Assembly: GCF_011326755.1 (NCBI RefSeq)
Contig: NZ_JAAOIE010000001.1
Location: forward strand, 584,344-648,343
Length of the DNA stretch: 64,000 bases
DNA from: Cochlodiniinecator piscidefendens
GTDB taxonomy: Bacteria; Pseudomonadota; Alphaproteobacteria; Rhodobacterales; Rhodobacteraceae
Reading direction: 5' to 3'
The position numbers were made by a program, and so were the translations under genes. Position 1 is the first letter of the stretch; each line of letters starts with the position of its first letter. Of this stretch, positions 44,763 through 54,232 are shown piece by piece. Under the pieces are notes generated by a model. That model was not told the origin of the DNA. It ran no database searches and worked only from the letters and a program-made list of their open reading frames with translations.

Positions 44763-45512
44763 ATGACTGACACACCCACCCGGCCCCGCCATATCTTTGA
44801 AGTTTCCGGCGATGATCGCTTTGACTTTTTGCAAGGGCTGGTCACCAATGACGTTCAAAAATGCAAATCCAGTTTGGTCTATGCAGCATTGCTGACCGCT
44901 CAGGGGAAATACATCGCAGATTTCTTTTTGTTAGAACGCGGCGATGCAATTTTGCTCGATGTTGATACGTCTTTGGCCCAAGATCTCGGGCGGCGTTTGA
45001 TGATGTATAAGCTCCGTGCGAATGTCACAATCGCCAGCAGCACCCTTTCTGTATCCCGCGGCGTCGACGACATGCCAACCGACGCAGTGGCTGATCCACG
45101 TCACCCCGCGCTCGGCTGGCGACTGTATTCTGACGAAACTCTTGTGGACGACGTTGATTGGGATGCCCTCCGCGTTGCCCACACCATCCCCGAAAGCGGA
45201 GCTGAACTCACGCCTGACACCTACATCCTTGAGGCCGGGTTTGAACGTCTGAATGGTGTTGATTTTCGCAAAGGCTGTTATGTTGGCCAAGAAATCGTAG
45301 CCCGCATGAAGCACAAAACAACTCTGCGCAAAGGCTTAGTTCAGGTTGCCATTTCGGGGCAGGCTCCTATCGGCAGTGAAATTCTTGCGGAAGGGAAAAC
45401 AGCAGGCACGTTATTCACCCAATCAGGTGATAAAGCGATTGCTTATTTGCGTTTTGATCGGGCCAAAGGGGTGTTGCATGCAGGGGACGCAGAACTCAAA
45501 ATGGGTGAATAA
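44763..45512 (+). CDS. ygfZ: Folate-binding iron-sulfur cluster protein YgfZ
   Basis: A 249-residue GcvT-like protein that helps maintain Fe-S enzymes and binds tetrahydrofolate. The family hallmark K-G-C-Y-x-G-Q-E is present as KGCYVGQEIVARMKH; the N-terminal FDFLQGLVTNDV block is also typical. The ATG at 44763 has GAAGGA upstream; longer in-frame starts run into the previous gene and are rejected. Confidence 0.93.
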   Translation: MTDTPTRPRHIFEVSGDDRFDFLQGLVTNDVQKCKSSLVYAALLTAQGKYIADFFLLERGDAILLDVDTSLAQDLGRRLMMYKLRANVTIASSTLSVSRGVDDMPTDAVADPRHPALGWRLYSDETLVDDVDWDALRVAHTIPESGAELTPDTYILEAGFERLNGVDFRKGCYVGQEIVARMKHKTTLRKGLVQVAISGQAPIGSEILAEGKTAGTLFTQSGDKAIAYLRFDRAKGVLHAGDAELKMGE

Positions 45513-45551
45513 GGGCTTGGCCAAAATTACATTTTTATGGTTCAGTTAAGT

Positions 45552-46070
45552 ATGAAACGACTATATCTTACCATCTTGATGGCAGCGCTGCCTTTAACCG
45601 CCAACGCACAATCCACCCGAGAAGCGCAATTCGCGCAATCGGTCTTGAATAACCTGCAACAGCAGTCTTTTCAGAGAAACCGAGAATTTTGCGGTTATAT
45701 TGGCTTTGATAACGCTGGGCAATTAATTGCGACGCCTGCCACCATGGGGCGCCCAGATTCCTGTGAGCCACCCGAGCCTTACAATATGCTTGTTGTGGCG
45801 TCTTATCACACGCACGGAGCTTTTGACCCTGATGCCTTGGCAGAGTTTCCATCTGCCGATGATATGGAAGCCGACGAAGCTGAGGGGATCGACGGGTATG
45901 TTGCGACCCCCGGCGGCCGTCTTTGGTATATAGACAGCACAGATATGGAAGCCAGTCAGCTGTGCGGCATCGGATGCTTGGCCAAAGACCCCAACTTTAT
46001 TGCTGGATTAGATGGTCATATTCAGCAATCTTATCGCTACTCAGATTTGGTCCGCATATTAAACCAATAA
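45552..46070 (+). CDS. Exported DUF4329 protein with JAMM-like motif
   Basis: A 172-residue precursor with a signal peptide (KRLYLTILMAALPLTANA). The mature part has E-F-C-G-Y-I, then SYHTHG, then about 15 residues later SADDM: the order Glu ... HxH ... S-x-D of JAMM/MPN+ zinc isopeptidases. GYVATPGGRLWYID follows, the typical DUF4329 block. Zinc hydrolase activity in the periplasm is an inference from these residues. The start codon is uncertain (ATG 45537 or 45552) because no clear ribosome-binding site is seen. A bidirectional terminator follows. Confidence 0.78.
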   Translation: MKRLYLTILMAALPLTANAQSTREAQFAQSVLNNLQQQSFQRNREFCGYIGFDNAGQLIATPATMGRPDSCEPPEPYNMLVVASYHTHGAFDPDALAEFPSADDMEADEAEGIDGYVATPGGRLWYIDSTDMEASQLCGIGCLAKDPNFIAGLDGHIQQSYRYSDLVRILNQ

Positions 46071-46100
46071 AAAAGCCGCCCAAAAATGGGCGGCTTTTGA
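46071..46100. terminator. Bidirectional terminator
   Basis: Stem aaaagccgccc (46071-46081) with gggcggctttt (46088-46098), between the convergent DUF4329 gene and efp. Confidence 0.88.
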
Positions 46101-46116
46101 TTGAAATTATCGGCAC

Positions 46117-46680
46117 TTAAGCGCGCTCTGAATATTCCATTGTTTCGGTGTTCACCACGATATCCTCGTCGACGCCAACGAATGGCGGTACCATCACTTT
46201 GACACCATTTTCAAGAACGGCAGGCTTGAAAGAATTCGCTGCCGTCTGCCCTTTGACGACCGGTTCTGTTTCCACGATCTTGCAAACCACTTTTTGCGGA
46301 AGCCGTGCATTCAGGGCCTCGCTTTCGTGAAATTCGACAACAATTGTCATGCCGTCTTGCAAGAACGGGCGCGCATCGCCCAGCAATTCTGCTGACAATT
46401 CAATCTGATCGTAGGTTTCCACATCCATGAACACCAACATTCCATCGGTTTCATAAAGGAACTGCTGATCTTTTTGCTCTAGACGGGCACGTTCGACTTT
46501 GTCGGCGCTGCGGAAGCGTTCGTTCAGTTTTGAACCATTACGCAGATTGCGCATTTCGACCTGCGCGAATGCACCACCCTTGCCCGGTTTGACGTGATCC
46601 ACCTTCACAGCGGCCCACAGACCTCCGTTATGTTCCAGCACGTTGCCGGGACGAATTTCGTTTCCATTGATTTTTGGCAT
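46117..46680 (-). CDS. efp: Translation elongation factor P
   Basis: A 187-residue factor that rescues ribosomes stalled at proline runs. The three beta domains are present; Lys34 in KPGKGGAF is the site modified in many bacteria by EpmA. The start at 46680 ([12 protein letters not shown]) is the family start; the frame is open upstream but without family sequence. No epmA or epmB is in the window. Confidence 0.97.
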   Translation of the reverse strand: MPKINGNEIRPGNVLEHNGGLWAAVKVDHVKPGKGGAFAQVEMRNLRNGSKLNERFRSADKVERARLEQKDQQFLYETDGMLVFMDVETYDQIELSAELLGDARPFLQDGMTIVVEFHESEALNARLPQKVVCKIVETEPVVKGQTAANSFKPAVLENGVKVMVPPFVGVDEDIVVNTETMEYSERA

Positions 46681-46893
46681 CGTTAAGACCCTGACAATAC
46701 TTGTTCTGAGATAGTCCGCACCTATATATGGGAGGTTCGACGCTGGCAAGATGATGAAATTCTGTCTACGAAATTCCGGTATGCACTGGGCGCATGGCAC
46801 CCATTCCAAAATTGGTATACCGAATCGTTACGAATTCGTCATATTGAGCGTCACGCCAGAAATTGCAAGAGCAAGAATAAAGAAGGACGACGA

Positions 46894-47205
46894 ATGCTAG
46901 ATTTCGTTGACGGCACAGCTTTCAACCACGAGCAGGGCAACCGAGCTAAGAAGCTCTTTGCGGCTGTTGTGTTGGCTGCACTTGATGATGCCATTGCAGA
47001 TGATAAAAAATACGGTAACGGTCCTGAACAGATCGCTCGCTGGGCACGTTCGCGTGACGGTCGCGAAGTTCTGTCCTGCGCAGGGATCGACCCCAACGAA
47101 CGTGTTGTGGGTGGATTGATGGAATTCGTTGAAAAAGGTGTCCGCACCTCAGTTGCGCTTTCACGCGAAGAAAGCGAACGTAGAAACCAAGCTGAAGCAG
47201 CTTAA
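46894..47205 (+). CDS. Small conserved protein of unknown function (possibly DUF6280)
   Basis: A 103-residue soluble, helical protein beginning MLDFVDGTAFN and containing KYGNGPEQIARWARS and VLSCAGIDPNERV. I recall nearly identical proteins throughout Rhodobacterales, perhaps named DUF6280, with no known role. AAGGA precedes the ATG at a good distance. It has its own promoter region opposite efp and a terminator of its own. Confidence 0.8.
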   Translation: MLDFVDGTAFNHEQGNRAKKLFAAVVLAALDDAIADDKKYGNGPEQIARWARSRDGREVLSCAGIDPNERVVGGLMEFVEKGVRTSVALSREESERRNQAEAA

Positions 47206-47228
47206 TCTGCTTTAGCCAGACTGAAAAC

Positions 47229-47262
47229 GCGCCTCCTGTTTGGGGGCGCATTTTCATTTCAC
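47229..47262 (+). terminator. Rho-independent terminator
   Basis: Stem gcgcctcc (47229-47236) with gggggcgc (47242-47249), one G-U pair, followed by ATTTTCATTT. Its right end reaches the stop codon of the convergent membrane protein gene. Confidence 0.75.
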
Positions 47263-47843
47263 GCACCTGATGTTGCGAAAACAAATCCCCAAATAATGCC
47301 CGGCGCGATTTGCGTGACTATCGCAATAGATATCAAAACCTTTGCCAACATACTCGGATGCCGCTTCCACATAACGACACATGCGATCAAAGCCACAATA
47401 ATCTCGATTGGCGCAAAGATATTCCCATAGCGACTAGGATCCCAATAACTCACCGGGCTACGAAACACCCAATCGCTGAGCGGCCAAAATTGCATGCGCG
47501 CATCTTCGTGATGCAATAAAAAATCAGTAAACAAATGCAAGAGCGCTGCCGCCGTAAAGGCGATTAAAACAGCTGAGCGTCGCCACAGCCCAATCACAAG
47601 CGCAATCCCCCACAGGATAAAACTGTTATCGATTGCAAAAACCTGCTGCCAGGCATCTGAAAAATACCATTCGTCAAAAACAATCGCAGGCGAGATCTGC
47701 ATCACCAACAATGACCACCCGGCCATCAAGTACAGCGAAAGGTCAGGTGCCAATCCCCCCAACACCGCTGCTGTCGTGATGGCGACCTGTTCTCGCTTCC
47801 CGAAGAATGCGGCACCTAAAATCAAATGCGCTGGTGTGTTCAT
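47259..47843 (-). CDS. Membrane protein next to cobQ, YdjM-like putative metal-dependent hydrolase
   Basis: A 194-residue membrane protein with about five helices. Polar residues that could bind a metal are seen in TPAHLILG, GGLAPDLSLY and LLHLFTDF(LLHH), the layout of the YdjM/membrane-bound metal-dependent hydrolase group. It is divergent from cobQ with 58 bp between the starts, a pairing I recall from other roseobacters. No direct link to cobalamin is evident from the sequence. Confidence 0.72.
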   Translation of the reverse strand: MNTPAHLILGAAFFGKREQVAITTAAVLGGLAPDLSLYLMAGWSLLVMQISPAIVFDEWYFSDAWQQVFAIDNSFILWGIALVIGLWRRSAVLIAFTAAALLHLFTDFLLHHEDARMQFWPLSDWVFRSPVSYWDPSRYGNIFAPIEIIVALIACVVMWKRHPSMLAKVLISIAIVTQIAPGIIWGFVFATSGA

Positions 47844-47901
47844 CCGCTCTTTCCCTGTTTCCTAATCAACGGTATGGAATCATGAAACCTCGGAGGGAAC
47901 A

Positions 47902-49353
47902 ATGGCCAAAGCGATCATGATTCAGGGCGCAGGCTCGAATGTTGGGAAATCTATGGTCGTTGCTGGCCTTGCGCGCGCTTTTAAGCGCCGTGGGCTGACC
48001 GTGCGTCCCTTTAAACCACAGAACATGTCCAACAACGCGGCGGTGACCTCAGATGGCGGCGAGATCGGTCGTGCACAGGCCTTGCAGGCGCTCGCGTCAG
48101 GGGTTGCACCCCACACCGACATGAACCCCGTTCTGCTAAAACCCGAAAGCGACGTCGGCGCGCAGGTTATTGTTCAGGGCGAACGACTCACCACGGTCAA
48201 GGCCCGGGACTATGCAAAACTAAAACCACAGCTTCTCACGGCAACGCTTGAGAGCTTTCATCGTCTTGCGCAGGATGTTGACCTTGTCGTTATCGAAGGT
48301 GCCGGAAGCCCGGCAGAAATCAACCTGCGCAAGGGCGATATCGCCAATATGGGGTTTGCCGAGGCCGCCAATATCCCGGTCATTTTGGTGGGTGATATTG
48401 ATCGCGGTGGCGTCATCGCCCAAATCGTCGGCACCCAAGCCATTTTACCTGACGGCGACAATGCCCTCATCGCAGGGTTTGCCATCAACAAATTTCGCGG
48501 CGACCCTACTCTGTTTGATGCAGGGCTAAAGGAAATTGTTGATCGCACAGGTTGGCCATCGCTTGGTGTCTTACCTTGGTTTTCGGATGCTTGGAAACTC
48601 CCGGCTGAAGACGTGATGGATATCGCGTCCTCCAAGAAGGGTGATTTCAAAATTGTTGTGCCGCGACTGTCACGCATCGCCAACTTTGATGACCTTGATC
48701 CGCTGGTTATGGAACCCGGCGTTAGCGTTGATATTGTCGAACAGGGCCGCGCCCTACCAGGGGATGCTGATCTGGTTCTTATCCCCGGTTCAAAATCAAC
48801 CATCGCGGATCTCGCATTTTTCCGTGAACAAGGATGGGATATTGACCTGCAGGCCCACGTTCGACGTGGCGGGCATGTATTGGGCATCTGTGGCGGGTAT
48901 CAGATGCTCGGGCAGGAGATTATCGACCTCGACGGCATCGAAGGCAAACCGGGCCGCACACAGGGCCTTGGGTTGCTTGATGTTGTGACCGAAATGAAAC
49001 CGGAAAAGCGACTCGCGTTGACGCAGGCAACCCATTTAGCAACCGGCACCGCTGTCGAAGCCTATGAAATTCATATCGGCCGCACCTATGGGCCAGATTG
49101 CGAACATGCATGGCTCGACCTTGGCGGACGAACCGAAGGCGCCGCGTCAAAAGATGGAAAAATCTTAGGCTGCTATCTGCATGGTTTGTTTTCTGCAGAT
49201 GAATTTCGCACAGCATTTTTGGGCAACCTAGGTGCCCAAACAGCAAACACAGATTACAATCAATCCGTCGAAGAAACGTTGGACGCTTTAGCCGAACACC
49301 TCGAACAACACATGGATTTAGATTTACTGATCAGTCTCGCGCGCCCAGTCTAG
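47902..49353 (+). CDS. cobQ: Cobyric acid synthase (glutamine-hydrolysing)
   Basis: A 483-residue amidotransferase that amidates adenosylcobyrinic acid diamide at four side chains in vitamin B12 synthesis. Domains: N-terminal P-loop-like synthetase ([11 protein letters not shown], then FKPQNMSNN) and a C-terminal triad glutaminase with the nucleophile Cys in [10 protein letters not shown] and the His in CYLHGLF. Normal length. It is preceded by CGGAGGG. No other cob genes are in the window. Confidence 0.95.
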   Translation: MAKAIMIQGAGSNVGKSMVVAGLARAFKRRGLTVRPFKPQNMSNNAAVTSDGGEIGRAQALQALASGVAPHTDMNPVLLKPESDVGAQVIVQGERLTTVKARDYAKLKPQLLTATLESFHRLAQDVDLVVIEGAGSPAEINLRKGDIANMGFAEAANIPVILVGDIDRGGVIAQIVGTQAILPDGDNALIAGFAINKFRGDPTLFDAGLKEIVDRTGWPSLGVLPWFSDAWKLPAEDVMDIASSKKGDFKIVVPRLSRIANFDDLDPLVMEPGVSVDIVEQGRALPGDADLVLIPGSKSTIADLAFFREQGWDIDLQAHVRRGGHVLGICGGYQMLGQEIIDLDGIEGKPGRTQGLGLLDVVTEMKPEKRLALTQATHLATGTAVEAYEIHIGRTYGPDCEHAWLDLGGRTEGAASKDGKILGCYLHGLFSADEFRTAFLGNLGAQTANTDYNQSVEETLDALAEHLEQHMDLDLLISLARPV

Positions 49354-49367
49354 GCGCGCGGCTATTA

Positions 49368-50321
49368 TCAATCAAATTCGCGCGCAGCTAAGGCGCGATG
49401 AATTTCGCGACGCACCAACTTACGTACATTCCGAGTAATACGTTCACCAAGCGTGCCTTGCAATTCTTGGCGAACGATTTCGCTCACGAGGTCACGTAGG
49501 GTATCCTCGTCCAAAAACTCATCGTCTTCGCGCCCAATTGCCCCTTCTGATTCAGAAGTTTCACTTGCAAACGGCACCTCTTCAAACGGCTCATCATCGG
49601 CCTCTGAAGAAAATCCCACAACTTCAGCTGCTTGGCGATGAGGGACTTCCTCCGGTGTGTGAACATCCGGTTCAGACCCATCAGGTTCCCACTCATCTTC
49701 TTGATTGCCGATTGCAGCCTCAAGCCCAGCGATGGTCGCAGTCAAAGACGCCGCCTCCGCACTTTCGACGTGTTCAGCATCATAAACTTCTTCATGGGCA
49801 TCCACCCATTCTTCTGCTTCTGCTTCTGCTTCTGCTTCTGCTTCTGCTTCTGCTTCTGCTTCTGCTTCTGCTTCTGCTTCTGCTTCTGCTTCTGAATATT
49901 GTTCTATCGCGTCATCGACCGACAGCTCAGATTCTTCCACTTTATTCCACGTCTCGTGCCCACTGTGGGTTTCTTCAGAAATCGCGTGTTCCATCATAGG
50001 TTCTTCTAAATGCAACACATCTTCGACAGCGTTTTCAGGCTCCTGACCGTCCGTTTCTTCCGATGTGACGTTTTCGGCAGCCTCAAGCTTGGCCTGCTCG
50101 CCCGCATCAGAGGATTCTTCGACATCAAGATCAGTTGCTTGCACTTCTTCCGTCTCTGGCAGCACCCGGAATGCAGGGGTCAATACAAACCGTTCTGGCT
50201 CAGCAATCTGCTGCGCGCTCGCCTCTTCTTCACTGCGTTTTGGCGCAATATCCTCGGACACGAGTCTACGGATAGAAGACAGCACATCTTCGATTTCGGC
50301 ATTGGTAACGGGTTCTGACAT
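49368..50321 (-). CDS. PopZ-like (DUF2497-type) polar organising protein with Glu-Ala repeat
   Basis: A 317-residue very acidic protein. The N-terminal helix (NAEIEDVLSSIRRLVSED) and the C-terminal helical module (LRDLVSEIVRQELQ, then RKLVRREIHRAL) match the two conserved ends of PopZ/DUF2497 proteins, which assemble at the cell pole through the C-terminus and recruit partners through the N-terminus. The middle is disordered, Glu/Asp/Pro-rich, and includes an uninterrupted run of about 14 Glu-Ala pairs encoded by a perfect hexanucleotide repeat (49812-49894). The start at 50321 has AGGA upstream. The neighbour tolC-like gene is on the same strand. Confidence 0.82.
   Translation of the reverse strand: MSEPVTNAEIEDVLSSIRRLVSEDIAPKRSEEEASAQQIAEPERFVLTPAFRVLPETEEVQATDLDVEESSDAGEQAKLEAAENVTSEETDGQEPENAVEDVLHLEEPMMEHAISEETHSGHETWNKVEESELSVDDAIEQYSEAEAEAEAEAEAEAEAEAEAEAEAEAEEWVDAHEEVYDAEHVESAEAASLTATIAGLEAAIGNQEDEWEPDGSEPDVHTPEEVPHRQAAEVVGFSSEADDEPFEEVPFASETSESEGAIGREDDEFLDEDTLRDLVSEIVRQELQGTLGERITRNVRKLVRREIHRALAAREFD
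49812..49894 (+). repeat. Perfect hexanucleotide microsatellite (TTCTGC, 13 copies plus a partial copy)
   Basis: Uninterrupted TTCTGC units from 49812 to 49889, then TTCTG. On the coding (minus) strand this is GCAGAA, giving a Glu-Ala run inside the PopZ-like protein. Gain or loss of units would change the length of the acidic linker without shifting the frame. Confidence 0.97.
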
Positions 50322-50425
50322 CTTTATTCCTGCGGTCGCCTCAAGAGCAGGGTATCCGCAACAGCGATTCCCCACAACAGATAGTGACAATGTTAATGAC
50401 TACCGTGGTTTAGCGATAGGACCAA

Positions 50426-51799
50426 TTATCGACCGAGGCGTTCCAGCACAGAATCCAAACGCTGCCCCTGCTCACTGATTTGCCCATGCGGCGCAAGGCG
50501 TACAGCATTATAATAATCAGATGGGTCGTATTCTTGAATGCCCAACCCCAAATGAGACGCCGTCAACAGCCCCATAGAAGACAGCACAGCATAAGCTGCA
50601 ATTTGGGCATCACTTTGCGCTGAGAGCAAGTTAGCCTCCGCATCCAGAAGTTCTTGTTCCGCGTTCAAAACATCCAAAGTTGTCCGCGCGCCAAGCGTTG
50701 CCTCTTCGCGAAAACCCTCAAATGCAGTGCGCGCAGCCCGAATTTGACGGCGCGATGCTTCAATTTGTGCACGTGCAACTGCCAAGTCAGCCCAAGCAGT
50801 ACCGATACTACGTGTCACATTCTGCCCTACCACATAGAGGTTAGCACGCGCGGCATCGCGATTTGCTACGGCTTGACGTTCTGCCGACGCAATTTGCCCA
50901 CCTTGGTAGATTGGTCCACTCAGAGTCACCGTCGCAGAACGAGTATCCGTACCACGGTGATTAATACCAGCCTGAGCTGACAAGTTTAATGTCGGACGAC
51001 GAGACGCCTGCGCCTGCTGATAACCAAGCTCACGCACGGTTACAGCGCGTTGAGCCTGCAAAATATCTGGATGTGTCCGCAGTGCGATTTCGCGGGCTTC
51101 TTCCACAGACGACGCCAGTGCAGGTGCAACTGGTGGCTGCGCCAAATTGGATGGATAATGCCCTACCGCTGCCAAATAGGCTTCGCGGGATGCAGCGAGC
51201 GCGCCTTGGCTTGCGGCCAAACGTGCGCGGGACAATGCCAAACGCGCCTCGGCAGCAGACACATCAGTACGTGTTACATCGCCAACATTAAAACGGTCAC
51301 GGCTCGCACGCAGTTCTTGGGTAATGAGACGCACGTTATTCTGGCGCAGTGCTACAAATTCTCGATCGCGTTGTACTGACATATATGCGGATACAACAGA
51401 CAATAGAACTTGTTGCTCAACTCCGACCAATGCATCGCGAGTCATCAACACGGTTTCCATTGCTATAAGCTGCCGTAGATCGCTTCGCCCAAAATCATAT
51501 AGCAGCCAATCCAAGGAAACGCGCAGATCCGCCGTTGATGTATCTCCAAATGAATTCAGTGCATTCGGGCTGCGTGACGCTGTCGCAATGTAGCTGAGTG
51601 TTGGGCGCAAGGATGCAACAGCAAGAGCAACATCTTCGTCAGCAGCACGCAAAACCGCACGGTTCTGTGCGAGAAGCCCACTATTTTCATATCCAGATAT
51701 CAACGCATCCGCGAGCGTTTCTGAAATTGCCGGAGTTGATAAGCCCAAAAAAGCCGAACCGACAATTGCAAAAAACCGTTTTGATACTGAATACTTCAT
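50426..51799 (-). CDS. TolC-family outer membrane channel
   Basis: A 457-residue exported protein with a signal peptide (about 1-26, ending AIS) and the two internally homologous halves of the outer membrane efflux family, including the TolC-type segments DLRVSLDWLLYDFGRS and YQGGQIAS. It should form the trimeric duct used by type I secretion and efflux pumps. No membrane-fusion protein or pump is adjacent, so, as with E. coli TolC, it may serve several systems. The isoaspartyl methyltransferase gene lies upstream and the PopZ-like gene downstream on the same strand, an arrangement I recall from other Rhodobacterales. Confidence 0.93.
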   Translation of the reverse strand: MKYSVSKRFFAIVGSAFLGLSTPAISETLADALISGYENSGLLAQNRAVLRAADEDVALAVASLRPTLSYIATASRSPNALNSFGDTSTADLRVSLDWLLYDFGRSDLRQLIAMETVLMTRDALVGVEQQVLLSVVSAYMSVQRDREFVALRQNNVRLITQELRASRDRFNVGDVTRTDVSAAEARLALSRARLAASQGALAASREAYLAAVGHYPSNLAQPPVAPALASSVEEAREIALRTHPDILQAQRAVTVRELGYQQAQASRRPTLNLSAQAGINHRGTDTRSATVTLSGPIYQGGQIASAERQAVANRDAARANLYVVGQNVTRSIGTAWADLAVARAQIEASRRQIRAARTAFEGFREEATLGARTTLDVLNAEQELLDAEANLLSAQSDAQIAAYAVLSSMGLLTASHLGLGIQEYDPSDYYNAVRLAPHGQISEQGQRLDSVLERLGR

Positions 51800-51850
51800 C
51801 GCGTGCTTCTCCTGACGTTCTGTAGCTATATCGCACCTGAACCGATCAGT

Positions 51851-52504
51851 TTAAAGTGCAAAGGCACGATTTTCTTCAAAACCCACTAAGATAGGTGCTG
51901 TGGCGTTAAAAGACATGCGCCAATGGACAGTACCATTTACCTTATGACCCACACGAACAACGCCCAATGCGCCTTCCATAAAGATAGCTGCGATTCTGCC
52001 GCCGTCTTTCAATTGGTCGATAATCGCTTGCGGGATAACCTCAACGGCGCCCTGAAGCGTGATAACATCGTAAGGGCCAAACTTGGCCGCGCCTTCAGCA
52101 AGCGGAGCCTCGATAACAGCAACATTATCAGCGCCATTGCTGGAGAGGATTGTTTGCGCTTCAGCTGCCAAATCTGCATCCGCTTCCACCGCAACGACAG
52201 CCTCAGCCATTCTTGCAATAACCGCAGAAGAATAACCAAGCCCACACCCCAAATCTAAAACGAGTTCATCGTTCTGAATATCGAGTGCATCCAGCATCTT
52301 TGCGAAACTACGTGGCTCAAGAACAACACGTTCAGCATTCAAAGACAGATTACTGTCAGCATATGCGGCTTCGCGCAGATTATCTGCGACATAGTTCTCG
52401 CGCTCCACGGTCAACATGGCTTCGATAATAGGGAATTTGGTTACATCTGACGGGCGCACTTGCGTATCAACCATCATTGTGCGTCGGGTAGAAAATTTTG
52501 TCAT
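51851..52504 (-). CDS. Protein-L-isoaspartate O-methyltransferase family protein
   Basis: A 217-residue SAM-dependent methyltransferase. VDTQVRPSDV matches the family's M/V-x-x-Q-I/V-R block, and LVLDLGCGLGYSSAVIA is the SAM-binding loop. The group repairs isoaspartyl residues, though this short alphaproteobacterial branch may have another protein substrate. The ATG at 52504 starts the family sequence; the upstream open frame is discarded. It probably forms one transcript with the tolC-like gene 51 bp downstream. Confidence 0.88.
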   Translation of the reverse strand: MTKFSTRRTMMVDTQVRPSDVTKFPIIEAMLTVERENYVADNLREAAYADSNLSLNAERVVLEPRSFAKMLDALDIQNDELVLDLGCGLGYSSAVIARMAEAVVAVEADADLAAEAQTILSSNGADNVAVIEAPLAEGAAKFGPYDVITLQGAVEVIPQAIIDQLKDGGRIAAIFMEGALGVVRVGHKVNGTVHWRMSFNATAPILVGFEENRAFAL

Positions 52505-52854
52505 GCCTAAACACTTTGGTCCAGTTTCAGTTATACTTTTCTTGCCACATCCAAGGTCAGTCAGCAACCAAGCAGCGCCAGTTTTCCGCATTACAGGACC
52601 AAGATGTTGCCAAAACCTTTCTTTCGCTTATTTTTCATTGCTGTCCATGCGACCAACGGCACTGTTTGCCGCAAGCTCGTTGTCGTCAATCGCGCTCTCT
52701 TCAGTGTTTCGCAGCCACGGTTTCGATTCTGTTCCCCACTCGAACCACTCGCAAAGAATATAATGCGACATTTTATGTCGGTTTCCACCTTGACCCACGT
52801 AAGAAGACAATCAACCTTTGACCAATCGCGTCCTTAGTCTTGGAAAGAAATCCG
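52505..52854. other. 350-bp gap without a confident gene
   Basis: This divergent region must hold the promoters of the methyltransferase-tolC unit and the MmgE/PrpD gene. On the minus strand a 47-codon frame from 52771 to 52628 (starting MSHYILCEWFEW) looks somewhat protein-like but lacks a good ribosome-binding site, so I do not call it. No repeats or strong hairpins are seen. Confidence 0.4.
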
Positions 52855-54207
52855 ATGCCCCTCCCCTTTGATCAATTTGCTGCCGACCTAACGCACGAAA
52901 ACCTGCCAACTGGCGTTTTAGAAATTTTGCGGCGCAGCTTCACCGACACAATCGGTGTCGCGGCTGTTGGATCGACCACCCCCATGTCAGATATTGCACG
53001 CAAAGGCGCCATCGCATTGTTTGGGCAAGGCTCTGTGGGTGGCGCGCGGATGTTAATGGACGGACGAACCGTAAGCCCAGCGGGCGCAGCAATGGCGGGG
53101 GGGTTTACTGTGGACAGCATCGACGCCCACGATGGCACCACACCGTGCAAGGGACATGCGGGATCTGCAATCTTTCCAGCGCTCATCGCAATGGCACAGG
53201 CCGAAGCCTCCGAAGGGCGCGCATTAAACGGGCAGCAGTTCGCGACATTGCTCGCTGTGGCGTATGAGGTATCCTACCGCGCAGGGCTCGCCCAACACGC
53301 GACCTGTGCTGATTACCACACCTCTGGCGCTTGGACTGCAGTCGGCGTCGCCGCAGCTGGCGCAAAACTTCTCGGCGGCAACAGTATGCAAATCCGTCAC
53401 GCTGCCGGCATCGGGGAATATCACGGCCCGCGTAGCCAAATGATGCGGTGCATCGATTTCCCAACGATGGTGCGGGACGGCGTTGGCTGGGGTGCCCCAT
53501 CAGGAGTGACGGCAGCTTATCTTGCATTGTCCGGCTTTACCGGGGCCCCTGCTCTCACCTGCGAAGGGGATGATGCATCCAGTTTCTGGGAAGATTTAGG
53601 GCAAGGTTGGCGTGTCGTTGACCACACCCATTACAAAGCCTACCCGTGCTGCCGCTGGTCCCACCCCTCAGTTGATGCGGTTCATGATATGATGCAAGAA
53701 CACGCGCTCAGCCACGAAATGATCGAAAGCGTCGAAATCCGCACCTTCCATTACGCGACACGCTTGGCCGGGCATGAGCCCAAAACGCAAGACGAATTCG
53801 CATATGCAATTGCCTTTCCCGTCGCTGCAATGATTGTGCGTGGGCAGGTTGGCGTTGACGAACTCAGTGAAGAGGCATTGCTGGACGAAGATATTTTGAG
53901 AGTCAGCCGCGCGACCAAACTGATTGATGACGATGAAATGACCCGGATCAGCACTGATCAACGCTGGGCAGACGTGACCTTAATCCTAAAAGATGGTCGC
54001 AAAATCACAGATCGTCCGCGCACCCCCCGTGGTGACGCGGATCAACCTCTGTCAGACGCTGAGATTTCGGAAAAGTTCCATCGCCTCGCCACACCGGTTA
54101 TTGGGGCAAACCGCGCAAGACAGATCGAAGAGCTATCCAGCCAATTTGATACGTTGAACGCGGCAGAGCTCAGTACGTTGTTTGAGCTCTGCACAGACCC
54201 AACCTGA
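52855..54207 (+). CDS. MmgE/PrpD family protein
   Basis: A 450-residue enzyme of the MmgE/PrpD fold, which includes 2-methylcitrate dehydratase, cis-aconitate decarboxylase and iminodisuccinate epimerase. Family segments seen: SFTDTIGVA, DAHDGT, HAAGIGEYHG, and YKAYPCCRWSHP, a Cys-rich variant of the usual K-x-Y-P-x-C-x-x-x-H block. None of the propionate genes (prpB, prpC) are nearby, so methylcitrate dehydration is not supported by context. GGAAAG precedes the ATG at 52855. Confidence 0.88.
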   Translation: MPLPFDQFAADLTHENLPTGVLEILRRSFTDTIGVAAVGSTTPMSDIARKGAIALFGQGSVGGARMLMDGRTVSPAGAAMAGGFTVDSIDAHDGTTPCKGHAGSAIFPALIAMAQAEASEGRALNGQQFATLLAVAYEVSYRAGLAQHATCADYHTSGAWTAVGVAAAGAKLLGGNSMQIRHAAGIGEYHGPRSQMMRCIDFPTMVRDGVGWGAPSGVTAAYLALSGFTGAPALTCEGDDASSFWEDLGQGWRVVDHTHYKAYPCCRWSHPSVDAVHDMMQEHALSHEMIESVEIRTFHYATRLAGHEPKTQDEFAYAIAFPVAAMIVRGQVGVDELSEEALLDEDILRVSRATKLIDDDEMTRISTDQRWADVTLILKDGRKITDRPRTPRGDADQPLSDAEISEKFHRLATPVIGANRARQIEELSSQFDTLNAAELSTLFELCTDPT

Positions 54208-54232
54208 GGGTCATAACATAGAGGCTGCGGTA

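Noticed and set aside
49338-49360. Terminator between cobQ and the PopZ-like gene
   Set aside because: An 8-bp GC-rich stem exists (cgcgcgcc/ggcgcgcg), but it has no T run and overlaps the end of cobQ.
49632-49895. Plus-strand Cys-Phe repeat protein
   Set aside because: It is the antisense of the Glu-Ala repeat in the PopZ-like gene.
52628-52771. 47-codon minus-strand gene upstream of the methyltransferase
   Set aside because: The sequence is somewhat protein-like, but the ribosome-binding site is poor and nothing similar is known to me.
52855-54207. 2-methylcitrate dehydratase (prpD)
   Set aside because: Only the general MmgE/PrpD family is supported; no propionate genes are nearby.
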